Shown here: positions 37,029 to 49,045 of the stretch, one piece after another
How the letters are laid out: every line of letters starts with the position of its first letter
Numbering within the stretch: the first letter of the stretch is position 1
Assembly: GCA_029961685.1 (NCBI GenBank)
Contig: JARWKL010000007.1
Coordinates: forward strand, 26,359,013 to 26,423,012
Origin: Aristolochia californica
Taxonomy: Eukaryota > Streptophyta > Magnoliopsida > Piperales > Aristolochiaceae
Length of the DNA stretch: 64,000 nt
Reading direction: 5' to 3'
Notes under the pieces: generated by a model
Seen by the model: only the letters and a program-made list of their open reading frames with translations
Told to the model about the DNA's origin: nothing
Database searches by the model: none
Made by a program: the position numbers and the translations under genes

Positions 37029-37703
37029 TGAAAATTTAAGGAGCGTTTGTTATTCTCTTTAAAAGCTTTGGATCCATAGGTCATTTGAATCTTTAACATG
37101 TTTCTGGCATGCATATCCATTTTTAAAACATGTGTAGAAAAAATCTCCTTCATGTAAAATTCCAAGATATTAGTTTTGGACTAGTGGAATTTCCCAAACT
37201 TGGATAACAAAACTTTTGTGTTCATTTGTGGTGTGTGAATAAATTTTCTTCGTTTAATTTTTTTATTGTTTTAAACTTTTTCCCTACATCAACTATGAAA
37301 TTTTCATTTTGCTGTGATCTATTTGCCTTTTTTGTTTACGGGATGAAGGGAGAGCGAAAAACTCGAAGTTTTGATTTAAGAAAAATGTGTACATCTAAAA
37401 CGGAAATGCACAATGCACATATGTAGAGAGAGATAATTCCAAAGATTGTCTATAATTTTTATGGATTGTAAGCACCTTTTCATTTTTATATCTCAGGTTT
37501 TGCAATTGTCGGGAAAAATGGGTTGCGGACGAGTTTTAACTGAGTGTTGAATTGCAATCCATAAGTCATTTCATACATAAATATAGCCCGTTACGCATGA
37601 TAAATCACATTACAATCATCTTTGATTAATTATGTCAGCTTTTGGCAAATGGGCAATATAATGGCATGTTTGACTCAGGTAAGTATCCCACCGCAAGTTC
37701 ACT
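37029..37703. repeat. Gamma-class monomer (exemplar)
   Basis: A 675-bp unit chosen as a clean gamma example. Diagnostic sites, in order: GGATCCATAGGTCATTTG (shared with beta), TTTCTGGCATGCATATCC, AAGATATTAGTTTTGGACTA, GTGTGAATAAATTTTCTTC, GCTGTGATCTATTTGCC, AAAAACTCGAAG, AAAACGGAAATGCAC, AATGGGTTGCGGA, and the tail TTAATTATGTCAGC. The next unit is alpha. Gamma shares its first 60 bases with beta but its 3' body with alpha, so the classes are themselves mosaics. Confidence 0.93.
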
Positions 37704-38377
37704 TGAGAATTTAATGAGCGTTTGTTATTCTCTTTAAAAGCTTTGCATCCATAGCTCATTTGCATCTTTAACATGTTTCAAACATGCATATCCATTTTTA
37801 AAACATGTGCAGACGAAATCTCTTTCTTGCAAAATTCCATGCTATTAGGGTTAAACTAGAGGAATTTCCCAAAATTGGATAACAAAACTTTTCTGTTCAT
37901 TTGTGTTGGGTGAATAAATTTTCTTTATTTAAATTTGTTGTTGTTTTAAATTTTTTCGGTACATCAACTATAAAATTTTCATTTTGTTGTAGGCTTTTTG
38001 CCTTTTTTTGTTTTCGGGATGAAGGGAGAGCGAAAAGTCAAAGTTTTGATTTAAGAAAAAAGTGTACATCTAAAATGGAAAAGCACAATGCACAATTGTA
38101 GGTAGAGATAATTCCAAAGAGTGTCTGTAATTTTTAGGGATTGTAAACTCTTTTTAGTTTTCCAATCTCAGGTTTTGCAATCGTCGGAAAAAATTGGTGG
38201 CAGAGGATTTTTAACTGAGTGTTGAATTGCAATCCATAAGTCATTTCATACAAAAATATAGCCCGTTACGCATGATAAATCACTTTAAAATCATCTATGA
38301 TTGTTAGATCAAATTTTTGAAAATGGGCAAAATAATGACTTGTTAGACTCGGGTAAATATCCCACCGCACGTTCACT

Positions 38378-39052
38378 TGAAAATTTAATGAGCGTTTGTT
38401 ATTCGCTTTAAAAGCTTTGGATCCATAGGTCATTTGAATCTTTAACATGTTTCAATCATGCATATCCATTTTTAAAACATGTGTGAAAAAAATTTCCTCC
38501 ATGTAAAATTCCAAGCTTAATAGGGTTGGACTAATGGAATTTCCAAAACTTAGATAACAAAACTTTTGTGTTCATTTGTGGTGTGTGAATAGATATTTTT
38601 TATGCACATTAGTTATTATTTTAAATATTTTCCACACATCAACTATAAAATTTTTATTTTGTTGTGATCTTTTTTGCCTTTTTTGTTTACGGGATGAAGG
38701 GGGAGCGAAAACTCAAAGTTCTGACTTAAGAAAAAAGTGTACATCTAAAATGGAAATGCACAATGCACAAATGTAGTGAGAGATATTTCCAAAGAGTGAC
38801 TGTATGTTTTAGGGATCATATGCACTCTTTCATTTTTATATGTAAGGTTTTGCAATCGTCGGGAAACGGGGGAGGCGGGCGATTTTTAACTGAGTGTTGA
38901 CTTCAAATCCATAAGTCATTTCTTTAAAAAATATAGCCCGTTATGCATGACAAATCACTTTACAATCATCTGTGATTGTTAGCTCAACTTTTTGAATATG
39001 GGCAAAATAATGGCTTGTTTGACTCGGGCAATTATCCCACCGCACGTTCACT
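38378..39052. repeat. Beta-class monomer (exemplar)
   Basis: A 675-bp unit chosen as a clean beta example. Diagnostic sites, in order: GGATCCATAGGTCATTTG, AAGCTTAATAGGGTTGGAC, GTGTGAATAGATATTTTT, TTTTAAATATTTTCCACAC, GATGAAGGGGGAGC, GGAAATGCACAATGCACAAA, GATATTTCCAAAGAG, a G-rich island, TTGACTTCAAATCC, and the tail TTAGCTCAACTTTTTGAATA. The next unit is gamma. Confidence 0.93.
38855..38880. other. G-rich island specific to beta units (example)
   Basis: The run GTCGGGAAACGGGGGAGG, followed by CGGGC, is the most G-rich stretch of the array. It recurs in nearly every beta unit with small changes, once per ~2 kb. Alpha and gamma have GGGAAAAATTGG and GGGAAAAATGGG at the same offset. Its runs GGG, GGGGG, GG and GGG could in principle form a two-layer quadruplex. 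Whether it does is untested. Confidence 0.65.
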
Positions 39053-39726
39053 TGAGAATTTAAGGAGCGTTTGTTATTCTCTATAAAAGCTTTGGATCCA
39101 TAGGTAATTTGAATCTTTAACATGTTTCTGGCATGCATATCCATTTTTAAAACATGTGTAGAAAAAATCTCCTTCATGAAAAATTTCAAGATATTAGTTT
39201 TGGACAAGTGGAATTTCCCAAACTTGGATAACAAAACTTTTGTGTTCATTTGTGGTGTGTGAATAAATTTTCTTCATTTCCTTTTTTTATTGTTTTAAAC
39301 TTTTTCCGTACATCAACTACGAAATTTTCATTTTGTTATGATCTATTTGCGTTTTTTTGTTTACGGGATGACGGGAGAGCCAAAAACTCGAAGTTTTGAT
39401 TTAAGAAAAATGTGTACATCTAAAACGGAAATGCACAACGCACATATGTAGAGAGAGATAATTTCAAAGAGTGTCTGTAATTTTTAGGGATTGTAAGCAC
39501 CTTTTTGTTTTTATATCTTAGTTTTTGAAATCGTTGGGAAAATGGGTTGCGGAGGATTTTTAACTGAGTGTTGAATTGCAATCCTAAGTCATTTCATACA
39601 AAAATATAGCCCATTACACATGATAAATCACATTACAATCATCTATGATTAATTATGTCAGATGTTTTCAAATGGACAAAATAATGGCATGTTTGACCCG
39701 GGTAAATATCCCACGCCAAGTTCACT

Positions 39727-40639
39727 TGAGAATTTAATGAGCGTTTGTTATTCTCTTTAAAAGCTTTGGATCCATTGCTCATTTGCATCTTTAACATCTT
39801 TCAAACATGCATATCCATTTTTAAAACATGTGTGGACGAAATCTCTTTCTTGCAAAATTCCAAGCTATTATGGTTAAGCTAGTGGAATTTCCCAAAATTG
39901 GATAACAAAACTTTTGCGTACATTTGTGTTGGGTGAATAAATTTATTTATTTATATTTTTTATTGTTTTATATTTTTTGCATACATCAACTTTAAAATTT
40001 TCATTTTGTTGTAAGCTTTTTGCCTTGTTTTTTTTCGGGATGAAGGGAGAGGGAAAAGTCAAAATTTTGATTTATGAAAAAAGTGTACATCTAAACTGGA
40101 AAAGCACAATGCACAATTGTAGGGAGAGATAATTCCAAAGAGTGTCGGTAATTTTTAGGGATTGTAAGCACTTTTTAGTTTTTATATCTCAAGTTTTGCA
40201 ATCGTCGGGAAAAATTGGTGGGATTGTAAGCAGCTTTTCGTTTTTGTTATGATCTATTTGCGTTTTTTTGTTTACGGGATGACGGGAGAGCCAAAAACTC
40301 GAAGTTTTGATTTAGGAAAAATGTGTACATCTAAAACGGAAATGCACAACGCACATATGTAGACAGAGATAATTCCCAAGAGTGTCTGTAACTTTTAGGG
40401 ATTGTAAGCAGCTTTTCGTTTTTATATCTCAGGTTTTGCAATCGTCGGGAAAAATGGGTTGCGAAGGATTTTTAACTGAGTGTTGAATTGCGATCCATAA
40501 GTCATTTCATACAAAAAGATAGCCCGTTACGCATTATAAATCACATTACAATCATCTATGATTAATTATGTCAGCTTTTTGCAAAAGGACAAAGTAATGG
40601 CATGTTTGACTCGGGTAAATATCCCATCGCAAGTTCACC
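39727..40639. repeat. Rearranged 913-bp alpha/gamma unit
   Basis: Alpha from 39727 to about 40220 (AAATTGGTGG). Next comes a 25-bp piece of gamma (GGATTGTAAGCAGC and what follows, 40221-40245), which also occurs at 40398-40422. The sequence then jumps back to an earlier point in gamma (GTTATGATCTATTTGCG, from 40246) and runs through the gamma body and tail. The unit is about 239 bp too long. An alpha head follows at 40640, as the gamma tail predicts. Confidence 0.87.
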
Positions 40640-41987
40640 TGAGAATTTAATGAGCGTTTGTTATTCTTTTTAAAAGCTTTGCATCCATAGCTCATTTGCA
40701 TCTTTAACATGTTTCAAACATGCATATCCATTTTTAAAACATGTGTGGATGAAATCTCTTTCTTGCAAAATTCCAAGCTATTATGGTTAAACTAGTGGAA
40801 TTTCCCAAAATTGGATAACAAAACTTTTGTGTTCATTTGTGTTGGGTGAATAAATTTTCTTTATTTATATTTTTCATTGTTTTAAATTTTTTGCATACAT
40901 CAACTATAAAATTTTCATTTTGTTGTAAGTTTTTTGCCTTGTTTGTTTTCGGGATGAAGGGAGAGGGAAAAGTCAAAGTTTTGATTTATGAAAAAAGTGT
41001 ACATCTAAAATGGAAATGCACAATGCACAAATGTAGAGAGAGATATTTCCAAAGAGTGTCTGTATGTTTTAGGGATCGTATGTAGTCTTTCGTTTTGATA
41101 TCTAAGCTTTTGCAATCGTAGGGAAATGGGGGAGACGGGCGATTTTTAACTGAGTGTTGACTTCAAATCCATAAGTCATTTCTTAAAAAAATATAGCCCG
41201 TTACGCATGACAAATCACATTACAACCATCTATGATTGTTAGCTCAACTTTTTGAATATGGGCAAAATAATGGCTTGTTTGACTCATGCAAATATCCCAC
41301 CGCACGTTCACATGAGAATTTATGGAGCGTTTGTTATTCTCTTTAAAAGTTTTGGATCGATAGGTCATTTTAATCTTTAACATGTTTCTGGCATACATAT
41401 CAGTTTTTAAAACATATGTTGAAAAAATCTCCTTCATGTAAAATTCCAAGATATTAGTTTTGGACTAGTGGAATTTCCCAAACTTGGATAACAAAACTTT
41501 TGTGTTCATTTGTGGTGTGTGAATAAATTTTCTTCATTTACTTTTTTTATTGTTTTAAACTTTTTCCGTACATCAACTATGAAATTTTCATTTTGCTGTG
41601 ATCTATTTGCCTTTTTTGTTTACGAGATGAAGGGAGAGCGAAAAACACGAAGTTTTGATTTAAGAAAAATGTGTACATCTAAAACGGAAATGCACAACAC
41701 ACATATGTAGACAGAGATAATTCCCAAGAGTGTCTGTAATTTTTAGGGATTGTAAGCAGCTTTTCGTTTTTGTATCTCAGGTTTTGCAATCGTTGGGAAA
41801 AATGGGTTGCGGAGGATTTTTAACTGAGTGTTGAATTGCGATCCATAAGTCATTTCATACAAAAATATATCCCGTTACGCATTATAAATCACATTACAAT
41901 CATCTATGATTAATTATGTCAGCTTTTTGCAAAAGGACAAAGTAATGGCATGTTTGACTCGGGTAAATATCCCATCGCAAGTTCACT
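40640..41987. repeat. Alpha/beta hybrid plus gamma
   Basis: Units at 40640 and 41313. The first is alpha (TTATGGTTAAACTAG, GGAGAGGGAAAAGTC) to about 40991, and beta from about 41014 (GGAAATGCACAATGCACAAA, GATATTTCC, GGGGGAGACGGGC, beta tail). A normal gamma follows. A standard trimer is thus shortened by one unit. Confidence 0.88.
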
Positions 41988-44010
41988 TGAGAATTTAATG
42001 AGCGTTTGTTATTCTCTTTAAAAGCTTTGCGTCCATAGCTTATTTGCATCTTTAACATGTTTCAAACATGCATATCCATTTTTAAAACATGTGTGGATGA
42101 AATCTCTTTCTTGCAAAATTCCAAGCTATTATGGTTAAACTAGTGGAATTTCCCAAAATTGGATAACAAAAATTTTGTGTTCATTTGTGTTGGGTGAATA
42201 AATTTTATTTATTTATATTTTTTATTGTTTTAAATTTTTTGCATACATCAACTATAAAATTTTCATTTTGTTGTAAGCTTTTTGCCTTGTTTGTTTTTGG
42301 GATGAAGGGAGAGGGAAAAGTCAAAGTTTTGATTTATCAAAAAAATGTACATCTAAAATGGAAAAGCACAATGCACAATTGTAGGGAGAGATAATTCCAA
42401 AGAGTGTCGGTAATTTTTAGGGATTGTAAGTACTTTTTAGTTTTTATATCACAGGTTTTGCAATCGTCGGGAAAAATTGGTGGCAGAGGATTTTTAACTG
42501 AGTGTTGAATTGCAATGCATAAGTCATTTCATACAAAAATATGGCCCGTTACGCATGATAAATCACTTTACATTCATCTATGATTGTTAGATCAAATTTT
42601 TGAAAATGGGCAAAATAAAGACTTGTTAGACTCGGGTAAATATCCCACCGCACGTTCACTTGAGAATTCATTGAGCGTTTGTTATTCTCTTTAAAAGCTT
42701 TGGATCCAAAGGTCATTTGAATCTTTAACATGTTTCCAGCATGCATATCCATTTTTAAAACATGTGTGGAAAAAATCTCCTTCATGTAAAATTCCAAGCT
42801 TAATAGGGTTGGACTAAAGGAATTTCCCAAACTTGGATAACAAAACTTTTGTGTTCATTTGTGGTGTGTGAATAGATATTTTTTATCTACATTAGTTATT
42901 ATTTTAAATATTTTCCACACATCAACTATAAGATTTTTATTTTGTCGTTATCTTTTTTACCTTTTTTGTTTACGACATGAAGGGGGAGCGAAAACTCAAA
43001 GTTCTGATTTAAGAAAAAAGTGTACATCTAAAATGGAAATGCACAATGCACAAATGTAGAGGGAGATATTTCCAAAGAGTGTCTGTATGTTTTAGGGATC
43101 GTATGCAGTCTTTCGTTTTTATATCTAAGGTTTTGCAATCGTAGGGAAATGGGGGAGACGGGCGATTTTTAACTGAGTGTTGACTTCAAATCCATAAGTC
43201 ATTTCTTACAAAAATATAGCCCATTACGCATGACAAATCACATTACAACCATCTATGATTGTTAGCTCAACTTTTTGAATATGGGCAAAATAACGGCTTG
43301 TTTGACTCGGGAAAATATCCCACCGCACGTTCACTTGAGAACTTAAGGAGCGTTTGTTATTCTCTTTAAAAGCTTTGGATCCATAGGTCATTTGAATCTT
43401 TAACATGTTTCTGGCATGCATATCCATTTTTAAAACACATGAAGAAAAAATCTCCTTCATGTAAAATTCCAAGATATTAGTTTTGGACTAGTGGAATTTC
43501 CCAAACTTGGATAAGAAAACTTTTGTGTTCATTTGTGGTGTGTGAATAAATTTTCTTCATTTACGTTTTTTATTGTTTTAAACTTTTTCCGTACATCAAC
43601 TATGAAATTTTCATTTTGCTGTGATCTATTTGCCTTTTTTGTTTACGGGATGAAGGGAGAGCGAAAAACTCGAAGTTTTGATTTAAGAAAAATGTGTACA
43701 TCTAAAACGGAAATGCACAACACACATATGTAGACAGAGATAATTCCAAAGAGTGTCTATAATTTTTAGGGATTGTAAACACCTTTTCATTTTTATATCT
43801 CAGGTTTTGCAATCGTCGGGAAAAATGGGTAGCCGAGGATTTTTAACTAAGTGTTGAATTGCGATCCATAAGTCATTTCATACAAAAATATAGCCCGTTA
43901 CGCATGATAAATCAAATTACAATCATCTATGATTAATTATGACAGCTTTTCGCAAAAGGACAAAGTAATGGCATGTTTGACTCGGGTAAATATCCCATCG
44001 CAAGTTCACT
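41988..44010. repeat. Standard trimer 12 (late private-variant block)
   Basis: Units at 41988, 42661 and 43336 (673, 675 and 675 bp). Shares with its neighbours TTATGGTTAAAC and AGTGTCGGTAAT in alpha, ATGCAGTCTTTCG and GGGGGAGACGGG in beta, and TGCGATCCATAAG and AAAGGACAAAGTAATGG in gamma. Confidence 0.92.
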
Positions 44011-46032
44011 TGAGAATTTAATGAGAGTTTGTTATTCTCTTTAAAAGCTTTGCATCCATAGCTCATTTGCATCTTTAACATGTTTCAAACATGCATATCC
44101 ATTTTTAAAACATGTGTGGTCGAAATCACTTTCTTGCAAAATTCCAAGCTATTATGGTTAAACTAGTGGAATTTCCCAAAATTGGATAACAAAACTTTTG
44201 TGTTCATTTGTGTTGGGTGAATAAATTTTCTTTATTTATATTTTTTATTGTTTTAAATTTTTTGCATACATCAACTATAAAATTTTCATTTTGTTGTAAG
44301 CTTTTTGCCTTGTTTGTTTTCGGGATGAAGGGAGAAGGAAAAGTAAAAGTTTTGATTTATGAAAAAAGTGTACATCTAAAATTGAGAAGCACTATGCACA
44401 ATTGTAGGGAGAGATAATTCCAAAGAGTGTCGGTAATTTTTAGGGGTTGTAAGCACTTTTTATTTTTTATATCTCAGGTTTCGCAATCGTCGGGAAAAAT
44501 TGGTGGCAGTGGATTTTTAACTGAGTGTTGAATTGCAATCCATAAGTCATTACATACAAAAATATGGCCCGTTACGCATGATAAATCACTTTACATTCAT
44601 CCATGATTGTTAGATCAAATTTTTGAAAATGGGCAAAATAATGACTAGTTAGACTCGGGTAAATATCCCACCGTACGTTCACTTGAGAATTTAATTAGCG
44701 TTTGTTATTCTCTTTAAAAGCTTTGGATCCAAAGGTCATTTGAATCTTTAACATGTTTCCAGCATGCATATCCATTTTAAAAACATGTGTGGAAAAAATC
44801 TCCTTCATGTAAAAATCCAAGCTTAATAGGGTTGGACTAATGGAATTTCCCAAACTTGGATAACAAAACTTTTGTGTTCATTTGTGGTGTGTGAATAGAT
44901 ATTTTTTATTTACATTAGTTATTATTTTAAATATTTTCCACATATCAACTATAAGATTTTTATTTTGTTGTGATCTTTTTTGCCTTTTTTGTTTACGAGA
45001 TGAAGGGGGAGCGAAAACTCAAAGTTCTGATTTAAGAAAAAAGTGTACATCTAAAATGGAAATGCACAATGCACAAATGTAGAGAGAGATATTTCCAAAG
45101 AGTGTCTGTTTGTTTTAGGGATCGTATGCAGTCTTTCGATTTTATATCTAAGGTTTTGCAATCGTAGGGAAATGGGGGAGACGGGCGATTTTTAACTGAG
45201 TGTTGACTTCAAATCCATAAGTCATTTCTTACAAAAATATAACCCGTTACGCATGAAAATTCACATTACAACCATCTATGATTGTTAGCTCAACTTTTTG
45301 AATATGGGCAAAATAATGGCTTGTTTGACTCGGGCAAATATCCCACCGCACGTTCACTTGAGAATTTAATGACCGTTTGTTATTCTCTTTAAAAGCTTTG
45401 GATCCATAGGTCATTTTAATCTTTAACATGTTTCTGGAATGCATATCCATTTTTAAAACATATGTAGAAAAAATCTCCTTCATGTAAAATTCCAAGATAT
45501 TAGTTTTGGACTAGTGGAATTTCCCAAACTTGGATAACAAAACTTTTGTGTTCATTTGTGGTGTGTGAATAAATTTTCTTCATTTACTTTTTTTATTGTT
45601 TTAAACTTTTCCGTACATCAACTATGAAATTTTCATTTTGCTGTGATCTATTTGCCTTTTTTGTTTACGGGATGAAGGGAGAGCGAAAAACTAGATGTTT
45701 TGATTTAAGGAAAATGTGTACATCTAAAACGGAAATGCACAACACACATATGTAGAGAGAGATAATTCCAAAGAGTGTCTGTAATTTTTAGGGATTGTAA
45801 GCACCTTTTCGTTTTTATATCTCAGGTTTTGCAATCGTCGGAAAAAATGGGTTGCGGAGGATTTTTAACTGAGTGTTGAATTGCGATCCATAAGTCATTT
45901 CATACAAAAATATAGTCCGTTACGCGTGATAAATAACATTACAATCATCTATGATTAATTATGTCACCTTTTTGCAAAAGGACAAAGTAATGGCATGTTT
46001 GACTCGTGTAAATATCCCATCGCAAGTTCACT
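44011..46032. repeat. Standard trimer 13 (late private-variant block)
   Basis: Units at 44011, 44684 and 45359 (673, 675 and 674 bp). Same private variants as trimer 12. Confidence 0.92.
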
Positions 46033-48054
46033 TGAGAATTTAATGAGCGTTTGTTATTCTCTTTAAAAGCTTTGCATCCATAGGTCATTTTCATCTTTAA
46101 CATGTTTCAAACATCCATATCCATTTTTAAAAGATGTGTGGATGAAATCTCTTTCTTGCAAAATTCCAAGCTATTATGGTTAAACTAGTGGAATTTCCCA
46201 AAATTGGATTACAAAACTTTTGTGTTCATTTGTGTTGGGTGAATAAATTTTCTTTATTTATATTTGTTATTGTTTTAAATTTTTTGCATACATTAACTAT
46301 AAAATTTTTATTTTGTTGTAAGCTTTTTGCCTTGTTTGTTTTCGGGATGAAGGGAGAGCGAAAAGTCAAAGTTTTGATTTATGAAAAAAGTGTACATCTA
46401 AAATGGAAAAGCACAATGCACAATTGTAGGGAGAGATAATTCCAAAGAGTTTCGGTAATTTTTAGGCATTGTAAGCTCTTTTTAGTTTTTATATCTCATG
46501 TTTTACAATCGTCAGGAAAAATTGGTGGCAGAGGATTTTTAACTGAGTGTTGAATTGCAATCCATAAGTCATTTCATACAAAAATATAGCCCGTTACGCA
46601 TGATAAATCATTTTACATTCATCTATGATTGTTAGATCAAATTTTTAAAAATGGGCAAAATAATGACTTGTTAGACTCGGGTAGATATCCCACCACATGT
46701 TAACTTGAGAATTTAATGAGAGTTTGTTATTCTCTTTAAAAGCTTTGGATCCAAAGGTCATTTGAATCTTTAAAATGTTTCAAGCATGCATATCCATTTT
46801 TAAAACATGTGTGGAAAAATTCTCCTTCATGTAAAATTCCAAGCTTAATAGGGTTGGACTAGTGGAATTTCCCAAACTTGGATAACAAAACTTTTGTGTT
46901 CATTTGTGGTGTGTGAATAGATATTTTTTATTTACATTAGTTATTATTTTAAATATTTTCCACACATCAACTATAAGATTTTTATTTTGTTGTGATCTTT
47001 TTTGCCTTTTTTGTTCACGAGATGAAGGGGGAGCGAAAACTCAAAGTTCTGATTTAAGAAAAAAGTGTACATCTAAAATGGAAATGCACAATGCACAAAT
47101 GTAGAGAGAGATATTTCCAAAGAGTGTCTGTATGTTTTAGGGATCGTGTGCAGTCTTTCATTTTTATATCTAAGGTTTTGAAATCGTAGGGAAATGGGGG
47201 AGACGGGCGATTTTTAACTGAGTGTTGACTTGAAATCCATAAGTCATTTCTTACAAAAATATAGCCCGTTACGCATGACAAATCACATTACAACCATCTA
47301 TGATTGTTAGCTCAACTTTTTGAATATGGGCAAAATAATGGCTTGTTTGACTCGGGTAAATATCCCACTGCACGTTCACTTGAGAATTTAAGGAGCGTTT
47401 GTTATTCTCTTTAAAATCTTTTCATCCATAGCTCATTTGAATCTTTAGCATGTTTCTGGCATGCATATCCATTTTTAAAACATGTGTAGAAAAAATCTCC
47501 TTTATGTAAAATTCCAAGATATTAGTTTTGGACTAGTGGAATTTCCCAAACTAGGATAACAAAACTTTTTTGTTCATTTGTGGTGTGTGAATAAATTTTA
47601 TTCAGTTACTTTTTTATTGTTTTAAACTTTTTTCGTACACCAACTATGAAATTTTCATTTTGCTGTGATCTATTTGCCTTTTTTGTTTACGGGATGAAGT
47701 GAGAGCGAAAAACTCGAAGTTTTGATTTAAGAAAAATGTGTACATCTAAAACGGAAATGCTCAATGCACATATGTAGAGGGAGATAATTCCAAAGAGTCT
47801 CTCTAATTTTTAGGGATTGTAAGCACCTTTGTGTTTTTATATCTCAGGTTTGGCAATCGTCGGGAAAAATGGGTTGCGGAGGAATTTTAACTGAGTGTTT
47901 AATTGCAATCAATAAGTCATTACATACAAAAATATAAACCGTTATGCAAGACAAATCACATGACAATCATCTATGATTAATTATGTCAGCTTTTTGCAAA
48001 TGGGCAAAATAATGGCATGTTTGACTCGGGTAAATATCTCACCGCAAGTTCACT
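46033..48054. repeat. Standard trimer 14, gamma already of the next block's type
   Basis: Units at 46033, 46706 and 47381 (673, 675 and 674 bp). Alpha and beta belong with trimers 12 and 13. The gamma unit changes at about 47440: after that it has TTTAGCATGTTTCTGG, GTACACCAAC, GATGAAGTGAGAGCG, AGAGTCTCTCTAAT and TTTGGCAATCG, as do the three gamma units downstream. It is the upstream edge of the 1949-bp amplification. Confidence 0.9.
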
Positions 48055-48599
48055 TGAGAATTTAATGAGCGTTTGTTATTCTCTTTAAAAGTTTTGCATC
48101 CATAGTTCATTTGCATCTTTAACATGTTTCAAACATGCATATCCCTTTTTAAAACATGTGTGGACGAAATCTCTTTCTTGCAAAATTCCAAGCTATTAGG
48201 GTTAAACTAGTGGAATTTCCCAAAATTGGATAACAAAACTTTTGTGTTCATTTGTGTTGGGTGAATAAATTTTATTTATTTATATTTTTTATTGTTTTAA
48301 ATTTTTTTCATACATCAACTATAAAATTTTCATTTTTTTTAAGCTTTTTGCGTTGTTCGTTTTCGGGATGAAGGGAGAGCGAAAAGTCAAAGTTTTGATT
48401 TAAGAAAAAAGTGTACATCTAAAATGGAAAAGCACAATGCACAATTTTAGGGAGAGATAATTCCAAAGAGTGTCTGTAATTTTTAGGGATTGTAAGCTCG
48501 TTTTAGTTTTTATATCTCAGGTTTTGCAATCGTCGAGAAAAATTGGTGGCTGAGGATTTTTGACTGAGTGTTGAATTGCAATCCATAAGTCATTTCATA

Positions 48600-48604
48600 C
48601 AAAA
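48600..48604. other. Joint of the ~78-bp alpha-tail deletion (copy 1)
   Basis: A complete alpha reads TTTCATACAAAAATATAG and, some 78 bp later, GGGCAAAATAATGACTTG. Here TTTCATA runs into CAAAATAATGACTTG. CAAAA is present at both ends of the lost segment, so a 5-bp microhomology could have guided the event. The same joint is seen at 52499-52503 and, slightly altered, at 50550-50558. Confidence 0.9.
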
Positions 48605-49024
48605 TAATGACTTGTTAGACTCGGGTAAATATCCCACCGCACGTTCACTTGAGAATTTAATGAGCATTTGTTATTCTCTTTAAAAGCTTTGGATCCATAG
48701 GTCATTTGAATCTTAAAAAGCTTCAAGCATGCATATCCATTTTTAAAACATGTGTAGAAAAAATCTCCTTCTTGTAAAATTCCAAGCTTAATAGGGTTGG
48801 ACTAATGGAATTTCCAAAACTTGGATAACAAAACTTTTGTGTTCATTTGTGGTGTGTGAATAGATATTTTTTATTTACATTACTTATTATTTTAAATATT
48901 TTCCTCACATCAACTATAAAATTTTTATTTTGTTGTGATCTTTTTTGCCTTTTTTGTTTACGGGATGAAGGGGGAGCGAAAACTCAAAGTTCTGGTTTAA
49001 GAAAAGGTGTACATCTAAAATGGA

Positions 49025-49045
49025 AATGCACAATGCAAAATGCAC
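49025..49045. repeat. Expanded heptamer AATGCAC x3 in beta
   Basis: Most units have two tandem heptamers here (AATGCACAATGCAC). This beta has three, the middle one reading AATGCAA. Copies at 50975-50995 and 52924-52944 have three perfect ones. It accounts for the 680-bp length of these beta units. Confidence 0.9.

Larger units (their letters stand above)
35682..37703. repeat. Standard trimer 10, beta with an alpha patch
   Basis: Units at 35682, 36356 and 37029 (674, 673 and 675 bp). The beta unit holds an internal stretch of alpha sequence (separate entry) but has beta sequence on both sides, including the G-rich island and the beta tail. Confidence 0.9.
37704..39726. repeat. Standard trimer 11
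   Basis: Units at 37704, 38378 and 39053 (674, 675 and 674 bp). The alpha unit has an extra T in GCCTTTTTTTG. The gamma unit carries GTTATGATCTATTTGCG and GGGATGACGGGAGAGCC, which recur at about 40246-40300 and identify it, or a close copy, as a donor for the rearrangement there. Confidence 0.92.

Noticed and set aside
38855..38871. A true CENP-B box
   Set aside because: The spacer is one base too long and the first T is A. I list the likeness as a finding but do not annotate a binding site.
39727..40639. A fourth monomer class of 913 bp
   Set aside because: Every part matches alpha or gamma, and the unit occurs only once, so it is a rearrangement and not a class.
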